This document shows positions 1 through 8,009 of a stretch of 64,000 nucleotides of DNA, piece by piece. Positions within the stretch are counted from its first letter, which is position 1. The number at the start of each line of letters is the position of its first letter. Origin of the DNA: Trichormus variabilis 0441 (GTDB lineage: Bacteria; Cyanobacteriota; Cyanobacteriia; Cyanobacteriales; Nostocaceae). The notes beneath the pieces were generated by a model that did not search any database, was not told the DNA's origin, and saw nothing but the letters and a program-made list of their open reading frames with translations. The stretch spans positions 2,233,501 to 2,297,500 of the forward strand of contig NZ_CP047242.1 in assembly GCF_009856605.1 (NCBI RefSeq), written 5' to 3'. The position numbers and the translations under genes are program-made.

Positions 1-1
1 G

Positions 2-583
2 CTTATTCAGTCTATAGAGTATGCCCCAGAGGAGTTGGCATCTGATATATATCGTCAAAATGAGTGGGGAAAAGTCAAGGATAACATTCTGAATATTCTT
101 CAAATGTGCCAACAAGAACTGGAAATTCTTCACGCTCAAACTTATCGAAATGAAATCAGTGATTCAAGTTTATTGTCTGAGTATGTGAGTGTGACACGTA
201 TTCAAGAATTATGCGCGATCAAATCGGAGCGTGTTGATTTGAAGAAATTAATAAAGCTATGTGAAGAACTAAATATTGCTCATGCTAACAATCTTAATTT
301 TTCTGTAGCAATGCTTGTGAGGGCAATACTAGATCACATTCCTCCTATATTTTCAAAGAGGACTTTTAAGGAAGTAGCCTCGGAATATGGAGGTAAGAGT
401 TTTAAGGATACAATGCAACATCTTGAAAACGGTGCTAGAAAGATAGCAGACTCTCATCTTCATATTCCAATTAGCAAGAAACAAGCTCTTCCTACATCTG
501 TACAGGTCAATTTTTCTCAGTATATAGATGTATTGCTTGGTGAAGTGATCTGTATACTGCAATCAGTAAAGCAAACAGAATAA
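2..583 (+). CDS. Hypothetical protein, 5'-truncated by the window edge
   Basis: The reading frame is open from base 2, so the gene starts upstream; the TTG at 35 is only the first start-like codon inside the window. About 193 residues are visible. They are mostly helical and soluble, with no membrane segment. A conserved-looking core (RAILDHIPPIF, then KSFKDTMQHLENGARKIAD) precedes a C-terminal LPTSVQVNFSQYIDVLLGE stretch. I do not recognise the family. Its last codons and 3' flank (around 560-600) resemble the 3' ends of the two antitoxin-like genes at 758 and 1953, which suggests recombination with a lost third copy. It sits at the edge of a toxin-antitoxin island, but no function can be assigned. 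Confidence 0.7.
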   Translation, partial: LIQSIEYAPEELASDIYRQNEWGKVKDNILNILQMCQQELEILHAQTYRNEISDSSLLSEYVSVTRIQELCAIKSERVDLKKLIKLCEELNIAHANNLNFSVAMLVRAILDHIPPIFSKRTFKEVASEYGGKSFKDTMQHLENGARKIADSHLHIPISKKQALPTSVQVNFSQYIDVLLGEVICILQSVKQTE

Positions 584-685
584 AATTCTTTAGTAGGTTT
601 ACCGAGTATAAGAATATCAGTAAAGTTACGCAAAAATAGTGTGATTACAATCGCTACAACTCACACGAAATGTTATTACTGGAAA

Positions 686-979
686 GCGATCGCCATTTAG
701 CAGATATTATTACAGAAAGCGATCGCCTATCCATTCTCTAAGGAAGTTGAGAACAAAATGGAAGATGAATTACGTCCTGAGTACGACTTTGCTCAAATGC
801 AGGAAGGCGTTAAGGGTAAATATGTTGAGAGATATCGTACACAAACCAACTTAGTGCGTTTAGATCCCGATGTTGCCCAAGCTTTCCCCAATGATGAAGC
901 TGTGAATAACGCATTAAGATTACTAATCCAGATTGCCCAGCGTCAGAAACCCAACAATACTGTGCAGCAAACAGAATAA
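686..979 (+). repeat. 294-bp duplicated module, copy 1
   Basis: Bases 686-979 and 1881-2174 are near-identical in length and sequence. Each begins at a HIP1-type octamer, runs through about 72 bp of shared leader (with a shared AAGGAAGTTGAGAA just before the start codon) and ends at the stop of a 73-aa gene. Both copies are in the same orientation and bracket a Phd/PIN toxin-antitoxin pair. Confidence 0.85.
758..979 (+). CDS. Small antitoxin-like protein, copy 1
   Basis: This 73-residue acidic protein starts with MEDELRPEYDF and has a C-terminal helix of the form DEAVNNALRLLIQIAQ. Proteins of this kind are common in cyanobacterial toxin-antitoxin neighbourhoods, and the layout (charged N terminus, short DP-VAQAF strand, C-terminal helix) resembles small DNA-binding antitoxins; that role is inferred. 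The ATG is preceded by AAGGAAG at suitable spacing. A paralogue with about 90% identical residues lies at 1953. No toxin gene follows directly: the next gene, 1174, begins a different pair. It may be an orphan antitoxin. Confidence 0.75.
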   Translation: MEDELRPEYDFAQMQEGVKGKYVERYRTQTNLVRLDPDVAQAFPNDEAVNNALRLLIQIAQRQKPNNTVQQTE

Positions 980-1173
980 CAGTTTTTGGTAGGGTTTAAG
1001 ACGTTGAGTGAAGTGTTTTTTGTTGGTGAATGATGGCAATATCAAGCTATGACGATTAGCGATCGCTCAAAACTAATTAGGGTTTCAAAGTATACTCAAG
1101 ATTAAAAGGTAGCTAAAACTAAAACTGAAGAAAAAGTTATATTCAAAATATTAGGTTTTGGGAAAGACTATCA

Positions 1174-1401
1174 ATGCACCAAATTAATTTGCAAGAAGCT
1201 GAGACTCGCCTAGCGGAACTGATTGAAGAGGTGGCTAGTGGAGAAGAGGTCATCATCACACGCAACGATGGGACATCGTTTAAAATTGTGCCGATTGGAG
1301 AAGTGAAAGCATATCCAAAGTTCGGTAGTGCTAAGGGTTTAGTGAAAATGTCAGATGATTTTGATGAGCCATTGGCAGATTTTGAGGAATACGCTCCATG
1401 A
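1174..1401 (+). CDS. Phd/YefM-family antitoxin
   Basis: This 75-residue protein has the classic Phd/YefM N-terminal pattern: MHQINLQEAETRLAEL, then GEEVIITRNDGTSFKIVPI. In this family that region dimerises, binds the operator and represses the operon, while the acidic C-terminal tail (DDFDEPLADFEEY) wraps and inhibits the toxin. The stop overlaps the start of the PIN toxin by four bases (ATGA at 1398-1401), so the two are translationally coupled, as is normal for type II toxin-antitoxin pairs. It is labile and autoregulatory in family terms. Confidence 0.9.
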   Translation: MHQINLQEAETRLAELIEEVASGEEVIITRNDGTSFKIVPIGEVKAYPKFGSAKGLVKMSDDFDEPLADFEEYAP

Positions 1402-1784
1402 GGCTTATGCTCGACACCCATACGTTTTTGTGGTTTATTGAGGGCATTTTAAGTCTCAGTGACACAGCAAAAAACCTCATTGAAGATCAGCGAAATCAAA
1501 GGTTTTTGAGCATTGCAAGTCTTTGGGAAATATCTATCAAAGTCAGTATTGGCAAGCTAGAACTGGATATGACTTTTACTGAGTTGGTTAGACAACAGGT
1601 TTATGGTAATGCGATTGAATTGCTTGAAATACAGCCAGAACATTTAGATGAGTTAGCAAAGCTGCCTTTTTACCATAAAGATCCTTTTGATAGGCTGATG
1701 ATTTCTCAATCTTTGGTAGAGAGCATAACTATAGTTACTAAAGACAGTGTGTTTGAAAGTTATCCTGTGCAGATATTATGGTGA
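1398..1784 (+). CDS. PIN-domain ribonuclease toxin (VapC-like)
   Basis: This 128-residue protein has a PilT N-terminus (PIN) fold. The first acidic residue is in MRLMLDTHTFLWF (Asp6), SLWEIS supplies the central Glu, and HKDPFDRLMISQSL supplies the later Asp residues. PIN toxins are Mg-dependent RNases that cleave tRNA, rRNA or mRNA when the antitoxin is degraded. The HKDPFDR motif places it in the Phd-partnered PIN subgroup. It overlaps its antitoxin by 4 bp. All expected acidic residues are present, so it looks intact. Confidence 0.92.
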   Translation: MRLMLDTHTFLWFIEGILSLSDTAKNLIEDQRNQRFLSIASLWEISIKVSIGKLELDMTFTELVRQQVYGNAIELLEIQPEHLDELAKLPFYHKDPFDRLMISQSLVESITIVTKDSVFESYPVQILW

Positions 1785-1880
1785 ACTATACTGCGTTTAT
1801 AAAAGTTATTAGTAAGAGTTAAGACTTTTAGTATAGTTTTTTGGTTGTAAATTATATTAGTACCAAACTATGAATTTTTA

Positions 1881-2174
1881 GCGATCGCAATTTAGCAGAT
1901 ATTATTACAGAAAGCGAGTGCCTATCCATTCTCTAAGGAAGTTGAGAACGAAATGGAAGATGAATTACGTCCTGAGTACGACTTCACTCAAATGCAGGCA
2001 GGCGTTAGGGGTAAATATGTTGAAAGATATCGTACACAAACAAACTTAGTGCGTTTAGATCCCGATGTTGCCCAAGCTTTTCCCAACGATGAAGCAGTGA
2101 ATAACGCATTAAGATTACTAATAGAGATTGCCCAGCGCCAGCAAACTAACACTACTGTACAGCGAACAGAATAA
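1881..2174 (+). repeat. 294-bp duplicated module, copy 2
   Basis: This is the second copy of the unit at 686-979, including the promoter-proximal leader and the entire 73-aa gene. One HIP1 site in the leader has diverged (GCGAGTGC against GCGATCGC in copy 1). The flank after copy 2 (2175-2300) resembles 584-694, the flank that precedes copy 1. Confidence 0.85.
1953..2174 (+). CDS. Small antitoxin-like protein, copy 2
   Basis: This 73-residue paralogue of the protein at 758 differs at only a handful of positions (for example AQMQEGVKG against TQMQAGVRG, and QIAQRQKPN against EIAQRQQTN). The leader and ribosome-binding site are the same. Most changes are conservative, so both copies are probably still functional or only recently duplicated. 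Its position downstream of one PIN pair and upstream of another suggests an antitoxin-type regulator, but this is inference. It is not directly coupled to a toxin gene. Confidence 0.75.
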   Translation: MEDELRPEYDFTQMQAGVRGKYVERYRTQTNLVRLDPDVAQAFPNDEAVNNALRLLIEIAQRQQTNTTVQRTE

Positions 2175-2359
2175 AATTCCTCAGTAGGAGCTGAGACTGT
2201 TCAGGTTATTGAGCATAAAGCCATCAGTGAAGTTACTCAAAGGTAGTTTGATTACGCCACAACTCATACGAAAGGTTATTACTGGAAAGCGATCGCCCTT
2301 ATCATAATATTTAGTCCAATTTTGAGTAAAAATTAAAAGGATTGAAAAAGGCAATTCTT

Positions 2360-2620
2360 ATGACTATTCGTGAAACTACCATCGCAAAATTGCAGCAACT
2401 TTCCGAGCCACTCCTGCAAGAAGTGACCGACTTCATTGATTTCGTTATCCAAAAACATCAAGTTAAAATGACTGATAGTCAGCCTGATGAAAGGCTTGAT
2501 GAAAAATGGTCACAATGGTTTGAAGCTGTGGATTGTCTGGATGTATCTCCATCTGAACCAGTCAGTAACTATCAGCAACTCTTACTCAATAAGTATCGGC
2601 AACAAGGGCTAGAGTTATGA
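2360..2620 (+). CDS. DUF2281-like antitoxin partner of a PIN toxin
   Basis: About 86 residues from the ATG at 2360. An in-frame TTG at 2342 exists, but the ATG has a better-spaced AAAAAGG. The N-terminal TTIAKLQQLSEPLLQEVTDF pattern is typical of the DUF2281/VapB-type proteins that precede PIN genes in cyanobacteria; the tail is acidic and low in structure. The gene overlaps the following PIN gene by four bases (ATGA at 2617). It probably binds and neutralises that toxin and represses the operon. Confidence 0.8.
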   Translation: MTIRETTIAKLQQLSEPLLQEVTDFIDFVIQKHQVKMTDSQPDERLDEKWSQWFEAVDCLDVSPSEPVSNYQQLLLNKYRQQGLEL

Positions 2621-3027
2621 CCCTGTGTGATGCAGGAGTTTTATTGTGTTTAGTTGACCGCACTCAGCCTCAGCATAATGCTTGTAAAATCGCAGTGATA
2701 CGTTTGGCAAAGCCGCTCATCACAACTTGGTCATGCCTTACAGAAGCTATGTATCTTGCCCTGCATCGTGGTGGATGGCAAATGCAAAAACAGTTAGGGC
2801 AACTTCTTTTAGATAAACTGCTGACGGTTTACGAAATTCAGGAGAGTGATTACAGCCGCTTATTGGCACTGATGGAGCAATATCGCGATCGCCCAATGGA
2901 CTTAGCAGATGCAACGTTGGTTTTGACGGCTGAAAAGACAGGGAATCGTCAAATTCTTACCCTTGACTCTGATTTCTTGTTTTATCGAATTGGTCATCAA
3001 GACACCTTTGAAATCATTTCACTCTGA
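2617..3027 (+). CDS. PIN-domain ribonuclease toxin
   Basis: This 136-residue PIN/PilT protein has Asp5 in MTLCDAGVLL, a Glu in CLTEAMYLAL, and Asp residues in PMDLADATLVL and LTLDSDF. These match the acidic quartet of Mg-dependent PIN ribonucleases. It is translationally coupled to the upstream DUF2281-like gene and is of a different PIN subgroup from the toxin at 1398, so the island holds two unrelated modules. It converges on uspA. Confidence 0.9.
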   Translation: MTLCDAGVLLCLVDRTQPQHNACKIAVIRLAKPLITTWSCLTEAMYLALHRGGWQMQKQLGQLLLDKLLTVYEIQESDYSRLLALMEQYRDRPMDLADATLVLTAEKTGNRQILTLDSDFLFYRIGHQDTFEIISL

Positions 3028-3079
3028 AGCCATGAGCTTCAGTGTGGTCAGGATATCTTTACTCTTCATCAATTTAGAT

Positions 3080-3104
3080 GGTGCGTCAACGGATGTAACG
3101 CACC
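3080..3104. terminator. Hairpin between convergent genes
   Basis: GGTGCGT (3080-3086) pairs with ACGCACC (3098-3104) across an 11-nt loop, between the PIN toxin and the converging uspA. No clear T-run follows. It may act as a shared terminator, or it may be a dispersed palindromic element of the kind common in Nostoc. Confidence 0.4.
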
Positions 3105-3115
3105 CAAATAAAGAT

Positions 3116-3523
3116 TTAAGGGACAATTAGCACCGGACAAGGGGAAAGGTTAATCACGCGAGTTGTGACGCTATCAGTAGCGCCTTCCTCGGTTAAACCT
3201 AGTCCCCGGCAACCCATGATAATTAAATCAGCACTAATCTCATCGGCAACATCGCAGATGGTAAAGGCTGGTTTGCCTTGTTTTTCCACAATTTCTGAGG
3301 AAATACCTTGCTGCGAAAATAAAGCCTGGGCATCCCTGAGCAGTTTGGCAACGGCTTCGGGAGACACCATTGGATCAGCACTAGACTCGTCTGGGGAAGA
3401 TTCTTCTACCACAGACAGCAGTATTAAGCGACTGCCATATTTCTGCACAACGTTGGTGACAACATCAGCAGCTTCCCTTGCTTCTCGGCTTTGATCGATG
3501 GGAAATAAAACTGTCTTGAACAT
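3116..3523 (-). CDS. Universal stress protein (UspA family)
   Basis: About 135 residues from the ATG at 3523, preceded by a strong GGAGGT. A longer frame to 3577 lacks support. It starts MFKTVLFPIDQSREA, the usual first strand and Asp of the Usp fold, and ends with an ATP-binding-type loop GCRGLGLTEEG followed by CPVLIVP. Usp proteins are cytosolic nucleotide-binding dimers linked to stress survival. It is divergently arranged with pgk, only about 90 bp away, so the two promoters must lie back to back in that gap. Confidence 0.92.
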   Translation of the reverse strand: MFKTVLFPIDQSREAREAADVVTNVVQKYGSRLILLSVVEESSPDESSADPMVSPEAVAKLLRDAQALFSQQGISSEIVEKQGKPAFTICDVADEISADLIIMGCRGLGLTEEGATDSVTTRVINLSPCPVLIVP

Positions 3524-3612
3524 CTCTGCACCTCCGCACCCCCGACTCCGGTAAAATCTTGATGGTTCTACTTTCAAAACAATAACAAAAAGGCAATCAG
3601 GAGGGTTTGGCT

Positions 3613-4815
3613 GTGTCTAAAAAAACTGTGGCTAGTTTATCTGCTGCTGATATTTCTGGTAAACGCGCTTTAGTGCGTGTTGACTTTAACGTGCCTTTAG
3701 ACGATCAAGGCAACATCACAGACGATACTCGCATTCGTGCGGCTCTGCCAACCATCCAAGATTTGACGCAAAAGGGCGCTAAGGTCATTCTAGCAAGCCA
3801 TTTCGGTCGTCCCAAGGGTGTAGATGAGAAATTGCGTCTTACCCCAGTAGCCAAGCGGCTATCTGAGTTGTTGGGACAAGAAGTTGTCAAAACTGATGAC
3901 TCAATTGGTGATGAAGTTGCGGCTAAGGTGGCGGCGCTGCAAAATGGCCAGGTTCTTTTATTAGAAAACGTCCGTTTTTATAAAGAAGAAGAGAAAAACG
4001 ATCCTGAATTTGCTAAAAAATTAGCTGCTAATGCTGATTTCTACGTAAACGATGCTTTTGGTACTGCACACCGCGCTCATGCTTCTACTGAAGGTGTGAC
4101 TAAATTCCTCAGTCCATCTGTGGCTGGATATTTGGTTGAGAAGGAATTGCAGTATCTCCAAAGTGCGATCGAAAATCCCCAACGTCCTTTAGCAGCCATT
4201 ATCGGTGGTTCTAAGGTTTCCAGCAAAATCGGTGTGATTGAAACCCTACTAGAGAAGTGCGACAAGCTGATCATTGGTGGTGGGATGATTTTCACCTTCT
4301 ACAAAGCTCGTGGTTTGAATGTGGGTAAGTCGCTGGTGGAAGAAGACAAGCTAGAACTGGCGAAGTCTTTGGAAGCTAAGGCGAAGGAACGTGGCGTTAG
4401 CTTGTTGTTACCTACAGATGTGGTATTGGCAGATAACTTTGCGCCTGATGCCAATTCTCAAACCGTCAGCATTGACAACATCCCCGATGGTTGGATGGGT
4501 TTGGATATCGGCCCTGATTCTGTCAAAGTCTTCCAAGAAGCCCTTGCAGATACCAAAACCGTAATTTGGAACGGGCCTATGGGTGTGTTTGAGTTTGATA
4601 AGTTTGCTGCTGGTACAGAAGCGATCGCTCATACACTAGCAGAGATTGGCAAAACTGGCACAACTACCATCATCGGCGGTGGTGACTCGGTAGCGGCTGT
4701 TGAAAAGGTTGGTTTGGCTGATCAAATGAGCCACATCTCCACCGGTGGCGGCGCTAGCTTAGAGTTACTCGAAGGCAAAGTACTGCCCGGTATCGCTGCT
4801 TTAGATGAAGCGTAG
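3613..4815 (+). CDS. pgk: Phosphoglycerate kinase
   Basis: A 400-residue enzyme that interconverts 1,3-bisphosphoglycerate plus ADP and 3-phosphoglycerate plus ATP; in cyanobacteria it serves both glycolysis and the Calvin cycle. Signature motifs are RVDFNVPLD near the N terminus, HFGRPKG, the hinge GGSKVSSKI, and the nucleotide loop GGGDSVAAV. The GTG at 3613 is chosen because AGGAGGG (3599-3605) sits 7 bases upstream; the TTG at 3607 is too close to it. Length is normal for bacterial Pgk. It is monocistronic here. Confidence 0.97.
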
Positions 4816-4923
4816 GTAATTAGGGAGTGGGGAATAGGGAATAGGGCTAGGGAATGGAGCGAATCACCCCAACTTCTAACCCTTCATCTCTGACCCCAAC
4901 CCCTAAACTCATGTAAGGAATAT

Positions 4924-5541
4924 ATGCAGCCAAAATGGTTAGAGTGGACGCAAAAGCTACAAGCTATTTCCCAAAATGGACTTACCTATTCAGAAAATCC
5001 ATTTGATATCGAACGCTATAAACAGTTGCGGGCGATCGCCTCAGAAATTATGGCGACTTACTCAAATGTCGAAGATAGTTATGTTTTAGATTTATTTGCC
5101 CGTGAACTAGGTTACGCTACCCCTAAGGTTGATGTACGGGGTGCAGTCTTTCGGGATAACTCTATCTTGTTGGTCAAGGAACGCGCCGATGGTCTTTGGA
5201 CTTTACCAGGGGGATGGGCTGATGTTGGTGAGTCACCTAGTGAGGTCGTTGTTAAAGAAGTCTTTGAAGAATCTGGCTATCAAACACGCGCCACTAAAGT
5301 ACTAGCAGTTTACGACCGAGATAAACAAGGACACCCGCCGTTTCCCTTTTATATCTATAAGCTGTTTTTTCTGTGCGAACTTGTAGGTGGTTCTCCCACA
5401 TCCAGTATTGAAACTGAAGAAGTTGGTTTCTTTGCTGAAGATGCTTTGCCCGATCTCTCTTTAGGACGCATCACACCAACCCAAATTCAACGCATTTTCC
5501 AACACTATCGCCAGCCCGATCTACCTACAGATTTTGATTAA
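4924..5541 (+). CDS. Nudix hydrolase with N-terminal NUDIX_N domain
   Basis: A 205-residue protein. Residues ~1-60 form a small helical domain like that found at the N terminus of one Nudix subgroup (NUDIX_N). The Nudix fold follows from VDVRGAVF. The Nudix box reads G-x5-E-x7-KEVFEESGY with Lys replacing the usual Arg; the metal-binding EExG core is intact. The family hydrolyses nucleoside diphosphates linked to another moiety; the substrate cannot be read here. ATG at 4924 has a good AAGGAA upstream. Confidence 0.9.
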   Translation: MQPKWLEWTQKLQAISQNGLTYSENPFDIERYKQLRAIASEIMATYSNVEDSYVLDLFARELGYATPKVDVRGAVFRDNSILLVKERADGLWTLPGGWADVGESPSEVVVKEVFEESGYQTRATKVLAVYDRDKQGHPPFPFYIYKLFFLCELVGGSPTSSIETEEVGFFAEDALPDLSLGRITPTQIQRIFQHYRQPDLPTDFD

Positions 5542-5579
5542 GGGAATAGGGATAGGAGAAAAAGCAGGAGAGTAGATAA

Positions 5580-5616
5580 CTCTTGACTATTGACTGTGGA
5601 CTAATGACTAATGACT
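5580..5616. repeat. Heptanucleotide-type repeat before the solute-binding protein gene
   Basis: Degenerate 7-mers of the TTGACTA / AATGACT type run directly into the next gene. The candidate start codons at 5611 and 5617 are part of, or abut, the repeat, and no Shine-Dalgarno motif is visible. Confidence 0.75.
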
Positions 5617-6522
5617 ATGTATAAAAATTTAGCGATCGCTCTTTTCAGTTTGACCTTGACGACAGTCATACCAGATGCAGCATTCGGGGAAACTGTCATG
5701 CAGAAAGTTGCTCGTACAGGGGTATTAACTGCTGGCACTAGTAGAGATGCAATGCCCTTTGCCTATACTAATGCTCAGGGACAGTTGACTGGTTACTCTG
5801 TCGATATGCTGTCTGTAATCAAGCAACAGTTAGAAAAAGAATTAGGGAAAAAAATACAACTAAAATTAGTGGCATTAACTCCTGCACAAAGGATTCCCAA
5901 AATAGTTAATCAGCAAGTTGATATTGTTTGTGATGCTAGTAGTTTTACCTGGGAACGAGATAAAAAGGTAGATTTTTCTGTCAGCTATGGGGCTACTGGT
6001 ACTCAATTATTAGTAAAGTCTGGTAGCAATCTTGGTTCCCCTGAATCGCTAATTGGTAAACGCATTGGTGTATTAGCACAAACTACCAATGAGCAGGCAA
6101 TCAAGCGGGTACAACCCCAAGCTAAACTAGTTTATTTGAAAAGTCGTTCAGAAGGTTATACAGCTTTGCAAGAGGGCAAAATAGATGCTTTCTCATCTGA
6201 TAGCATTTTGTTAGAAAGCTGGTTGCAAAAGGCAAAAAATCCCGATGATTTTGCGATCGTCCCTGATCGCCCTTATTCACGAGAGGGCATTGCCTGCATG
6301 GTTCCTGAGAATAATTCTAAATTTTTGGATGCAGTCAATTATTCTCTGGTGAAGTTTATGCAGGGATTTGTCAATGGTGATACTCGATATGTCACAACTT
6401 TTGATCGCTGGTTTGGGGCTAAGGGTGTCGTTTTGCTAAATCGGGATTTGCGCGATTTAATGAAAGAAACGATGCAGTTGTTTATCGAATTTCGGGAAGA
6501 AATTCCTCAACAAGAACTTTAA
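5617..6522 (+). CDS. Periplasmic amino-acid-type solute-binding protein (PBP2 family)
   Basis: About 301 residues from the ATG at 5617; an ATG at 5611 is equally possible and both lie at the end of a repeat. There is a signal peptide (LAIALFSLTLTTVI... AAFG) followed by KVARTGVLTAGTSRDAMPFAY, the first strand of family-3 amino-acid-binding proteins. DIVCDASSFTWERDKKVDFS and RIGVLAQTTNEQA are the hinge and domain-2 elements. It resembles GltI-type binding proteins, but no permease or ATPase gene is adjacent, so it is an orphan component whose ligand is unknown. Confidence 0.88.
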   Translation: MYKNLAIALFSLTLTTVIPDAAFGETVMQKVARTGVLTAGTSRDAMPFAYTNAQGQLTGYSVDMLSVIKQQLEKELGKKIQLKLVALTPAQRIPKIVNQQVDIVCDASSFTWERDKKVDFSVSYGATGTQLLVKSGSNLGSPESLIGKRIGVLAQTTNEQAIKRVQPQAKLVYLKSRSEGYTALQEGKIDAFSSDSILLESWLQKAKNPDDFAIVPDRPYSREGIACMVPENNSKFLDAVNYSLVKFMQGFVNGDTRYVTTFDRWFGAKGVVLLNRDLRDLMKETMQLFIEFREEIPQQEL

Positions 6523-6529
6523 CTTTTAG

Positions 6530-6593
6530 TTGGTAATAGGTGGTTGGTAATTGAGAAGAAATTTTCACCAATTACCAATTACCCATTACCTAT
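6530..6593. repeat. Inverted repeat between convergent genes, overlapping the cofH 3' end
   Basis: GGTAATAGG/TTGGTAATTG units are answered by CCAATTACC/CCCATTACC units, forming a long imperfect hairpin. The minus-strand stop codon of cofH and its last few codons lie inside the right arm. It could end transcription from both sides. Confidence 0.7.
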
Positions 6594-7754
6594 GACCGTA
6601 TTAGCCAACTGTTTGGCTGACTCTACTGGTTGATAAAGCGTATCTCGTTGTTGGTAAGGTCTACCTATGGAGGCGATCGCATTTTGCAAGGTTTCGACTT
6701 CCATACACGTACCACCTACAGCACCAGCCATTGTGGTGATGTGTTCTTCCATCAATGTACCGCCTATATCATTACAACCCCAATTTAAGGCTTCTGTCGC
6801 CCCAGCTAGCCCTAATTTGACCCAACTTGGTTGATGGTTGGCTATCCAATTACCTAAGTAAATTCTTGCGACTGCACCCAGTAATAAAGCATCGGCTAAA
6901 ACTGGTTGATCGCGCCCGACACGACGGCGTAAAGATTTAGGTGCTTCTTGACCCACGAAAGGTAAGACAATAAACTCGGTAATTCGGGCTGGGTATTTTT
7001 GATTGGTGGCTATTTGTTGGAGCGATCGCAATTTTTCTAAATGCCCAATTTGTTGTTCTGGGGTTTCAATATGCCCTGATAATATAGTACTGGTCGTATG
7101 TAAGCCTAATTTGTGGGCTGTACTAATAATCTCTAACCAAGTTGCAGTATTAATCTTCTCAGGACAGAGTACGCGCCGCACTTGATCATCTAAAACTTCA
7201 GCTGCTGTTCCCGGCAAAGAATTAACGCCAGCATTTTGTAAAGCAGAGATGACACCAGCATATTCCAGACCATCCATTCTGGCGATAAACTGTACCTCTT
7301 GGGGTGAAAAAGCGTGTAGATGAATTTGGGGATATTCTTGCTTAATTGTTTCTAGCAATTTCAGGTAGTAAGGCAAAGATTTACCATCAATCTGGGCTTG
7401 TGGGTGCAATCCTCCCTGCATACAGATTTCTGTTGCCCCTCTCTGCACCGCGTCGTGGGATTTTTCCAAAATACCTGCCCAATCTAACCAATAAGCATCA
7501 GCATCTCCATCATTTCGCCGAAACGCACAAAAACTACAGTGCTGCTCACAAATGTTAGTAAAGTTAATATTCCGATTAATTACGTAAGTAACAGTATCCC
7601 CAGCTTGCTGTTGGCGGAGTTTGTCAGCTGTATGGCGAATAGAGGCGATCGCACCTGAGTCCGTTTGCGTTAGTAAGACTATTCCTTCTTGTGGTGATAT
7701 ATCATCCCCTAACAAGGCACGCTCAAGAATTACATCAACAGTTTTATAATTCAC
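6579..7754 (-). CDS. cofH: FO synthase subunit 2 (radical SAM; CofH)
   Basis: A 391-residue radical-SAM enzyme. The cluster motif is C69-x3-C73-x2-C76 (CEQHCSFC), followed by [11 protein letters not shown] and the conserved HAFSPQEV region typical of CofH and related MqnE/MqnC enzymes. CofH joins tyrosine-derived 4-hydroxybenzyl to the ribityl-aminouracil during 8-hydroxy-5-deazaflavin (FO) synthesis; in cyanobacteria FO is the antenna chromophore of photolyases. The start is GTG at 7754 with no strong SD. CofG is not in this window. The C-terminal residues (VIGNG-stop) come from the repeat at 6530-6593. Confidence 0.92.
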   Translation of the reverse strand: MNYKTVDVILERALLGDDISPQEGIVLLTQTDSGAIASIRHTADKLRQQQAGDTVTYVINRNINFTNICEQHCSFCAFRRNDGDADAYWLDWAGILEKSHDAVQRGATEICMQGGLHPQAQIDGKSLPYYLKLLETIKQEYPQIHLHAFSPQEVQFIARMDGLEYAGVISALQNAGVNSLPGTAAEVLDDQVRRVLCPEKINTATWLEIISTAHKLGLHTTSTILSGHIETPEQQIGHLEKLRSLQQIATNQKYPARITEFIVLPFVGQEAPKSLRRRVGRDQPVLADALLLGAVARIYLGNWIANHQPSWVKLGLAGATEALNWGCNDIGGTLMEEHITTMAGAVGGTCMEVETLQNAIASIGRPYQQRDTLYQPVESAKQLANTVIGNG

Positions 7755-8009
7755 AGTAACTTAAAAATATCTCTACAAAATTTTGTACTTACGAGGCTAC
7801 AAATACTTACTTTGTCGTTAATCACACCAAAAAATTATATAACTTTCACACTTTGGCTTAACAAGGTAATTTGCTGCATGGTATTGTAAATCATATTACT
7901 TATAACTACCCATTAGTATATTACCCATCTGGTAAATACTCACCATTCATCCTAAAGTTTTAACTTTCTCTTGTTTAATTTTAGTAGTAATTCTTCTGTA
8001 ATTTTCAAT

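Noticed and set aside
1..3027. Prophage or plasmid remnant
   Set aside because: Only toxin-antitoxin genes are seen; no integrase, replication or structural genes.
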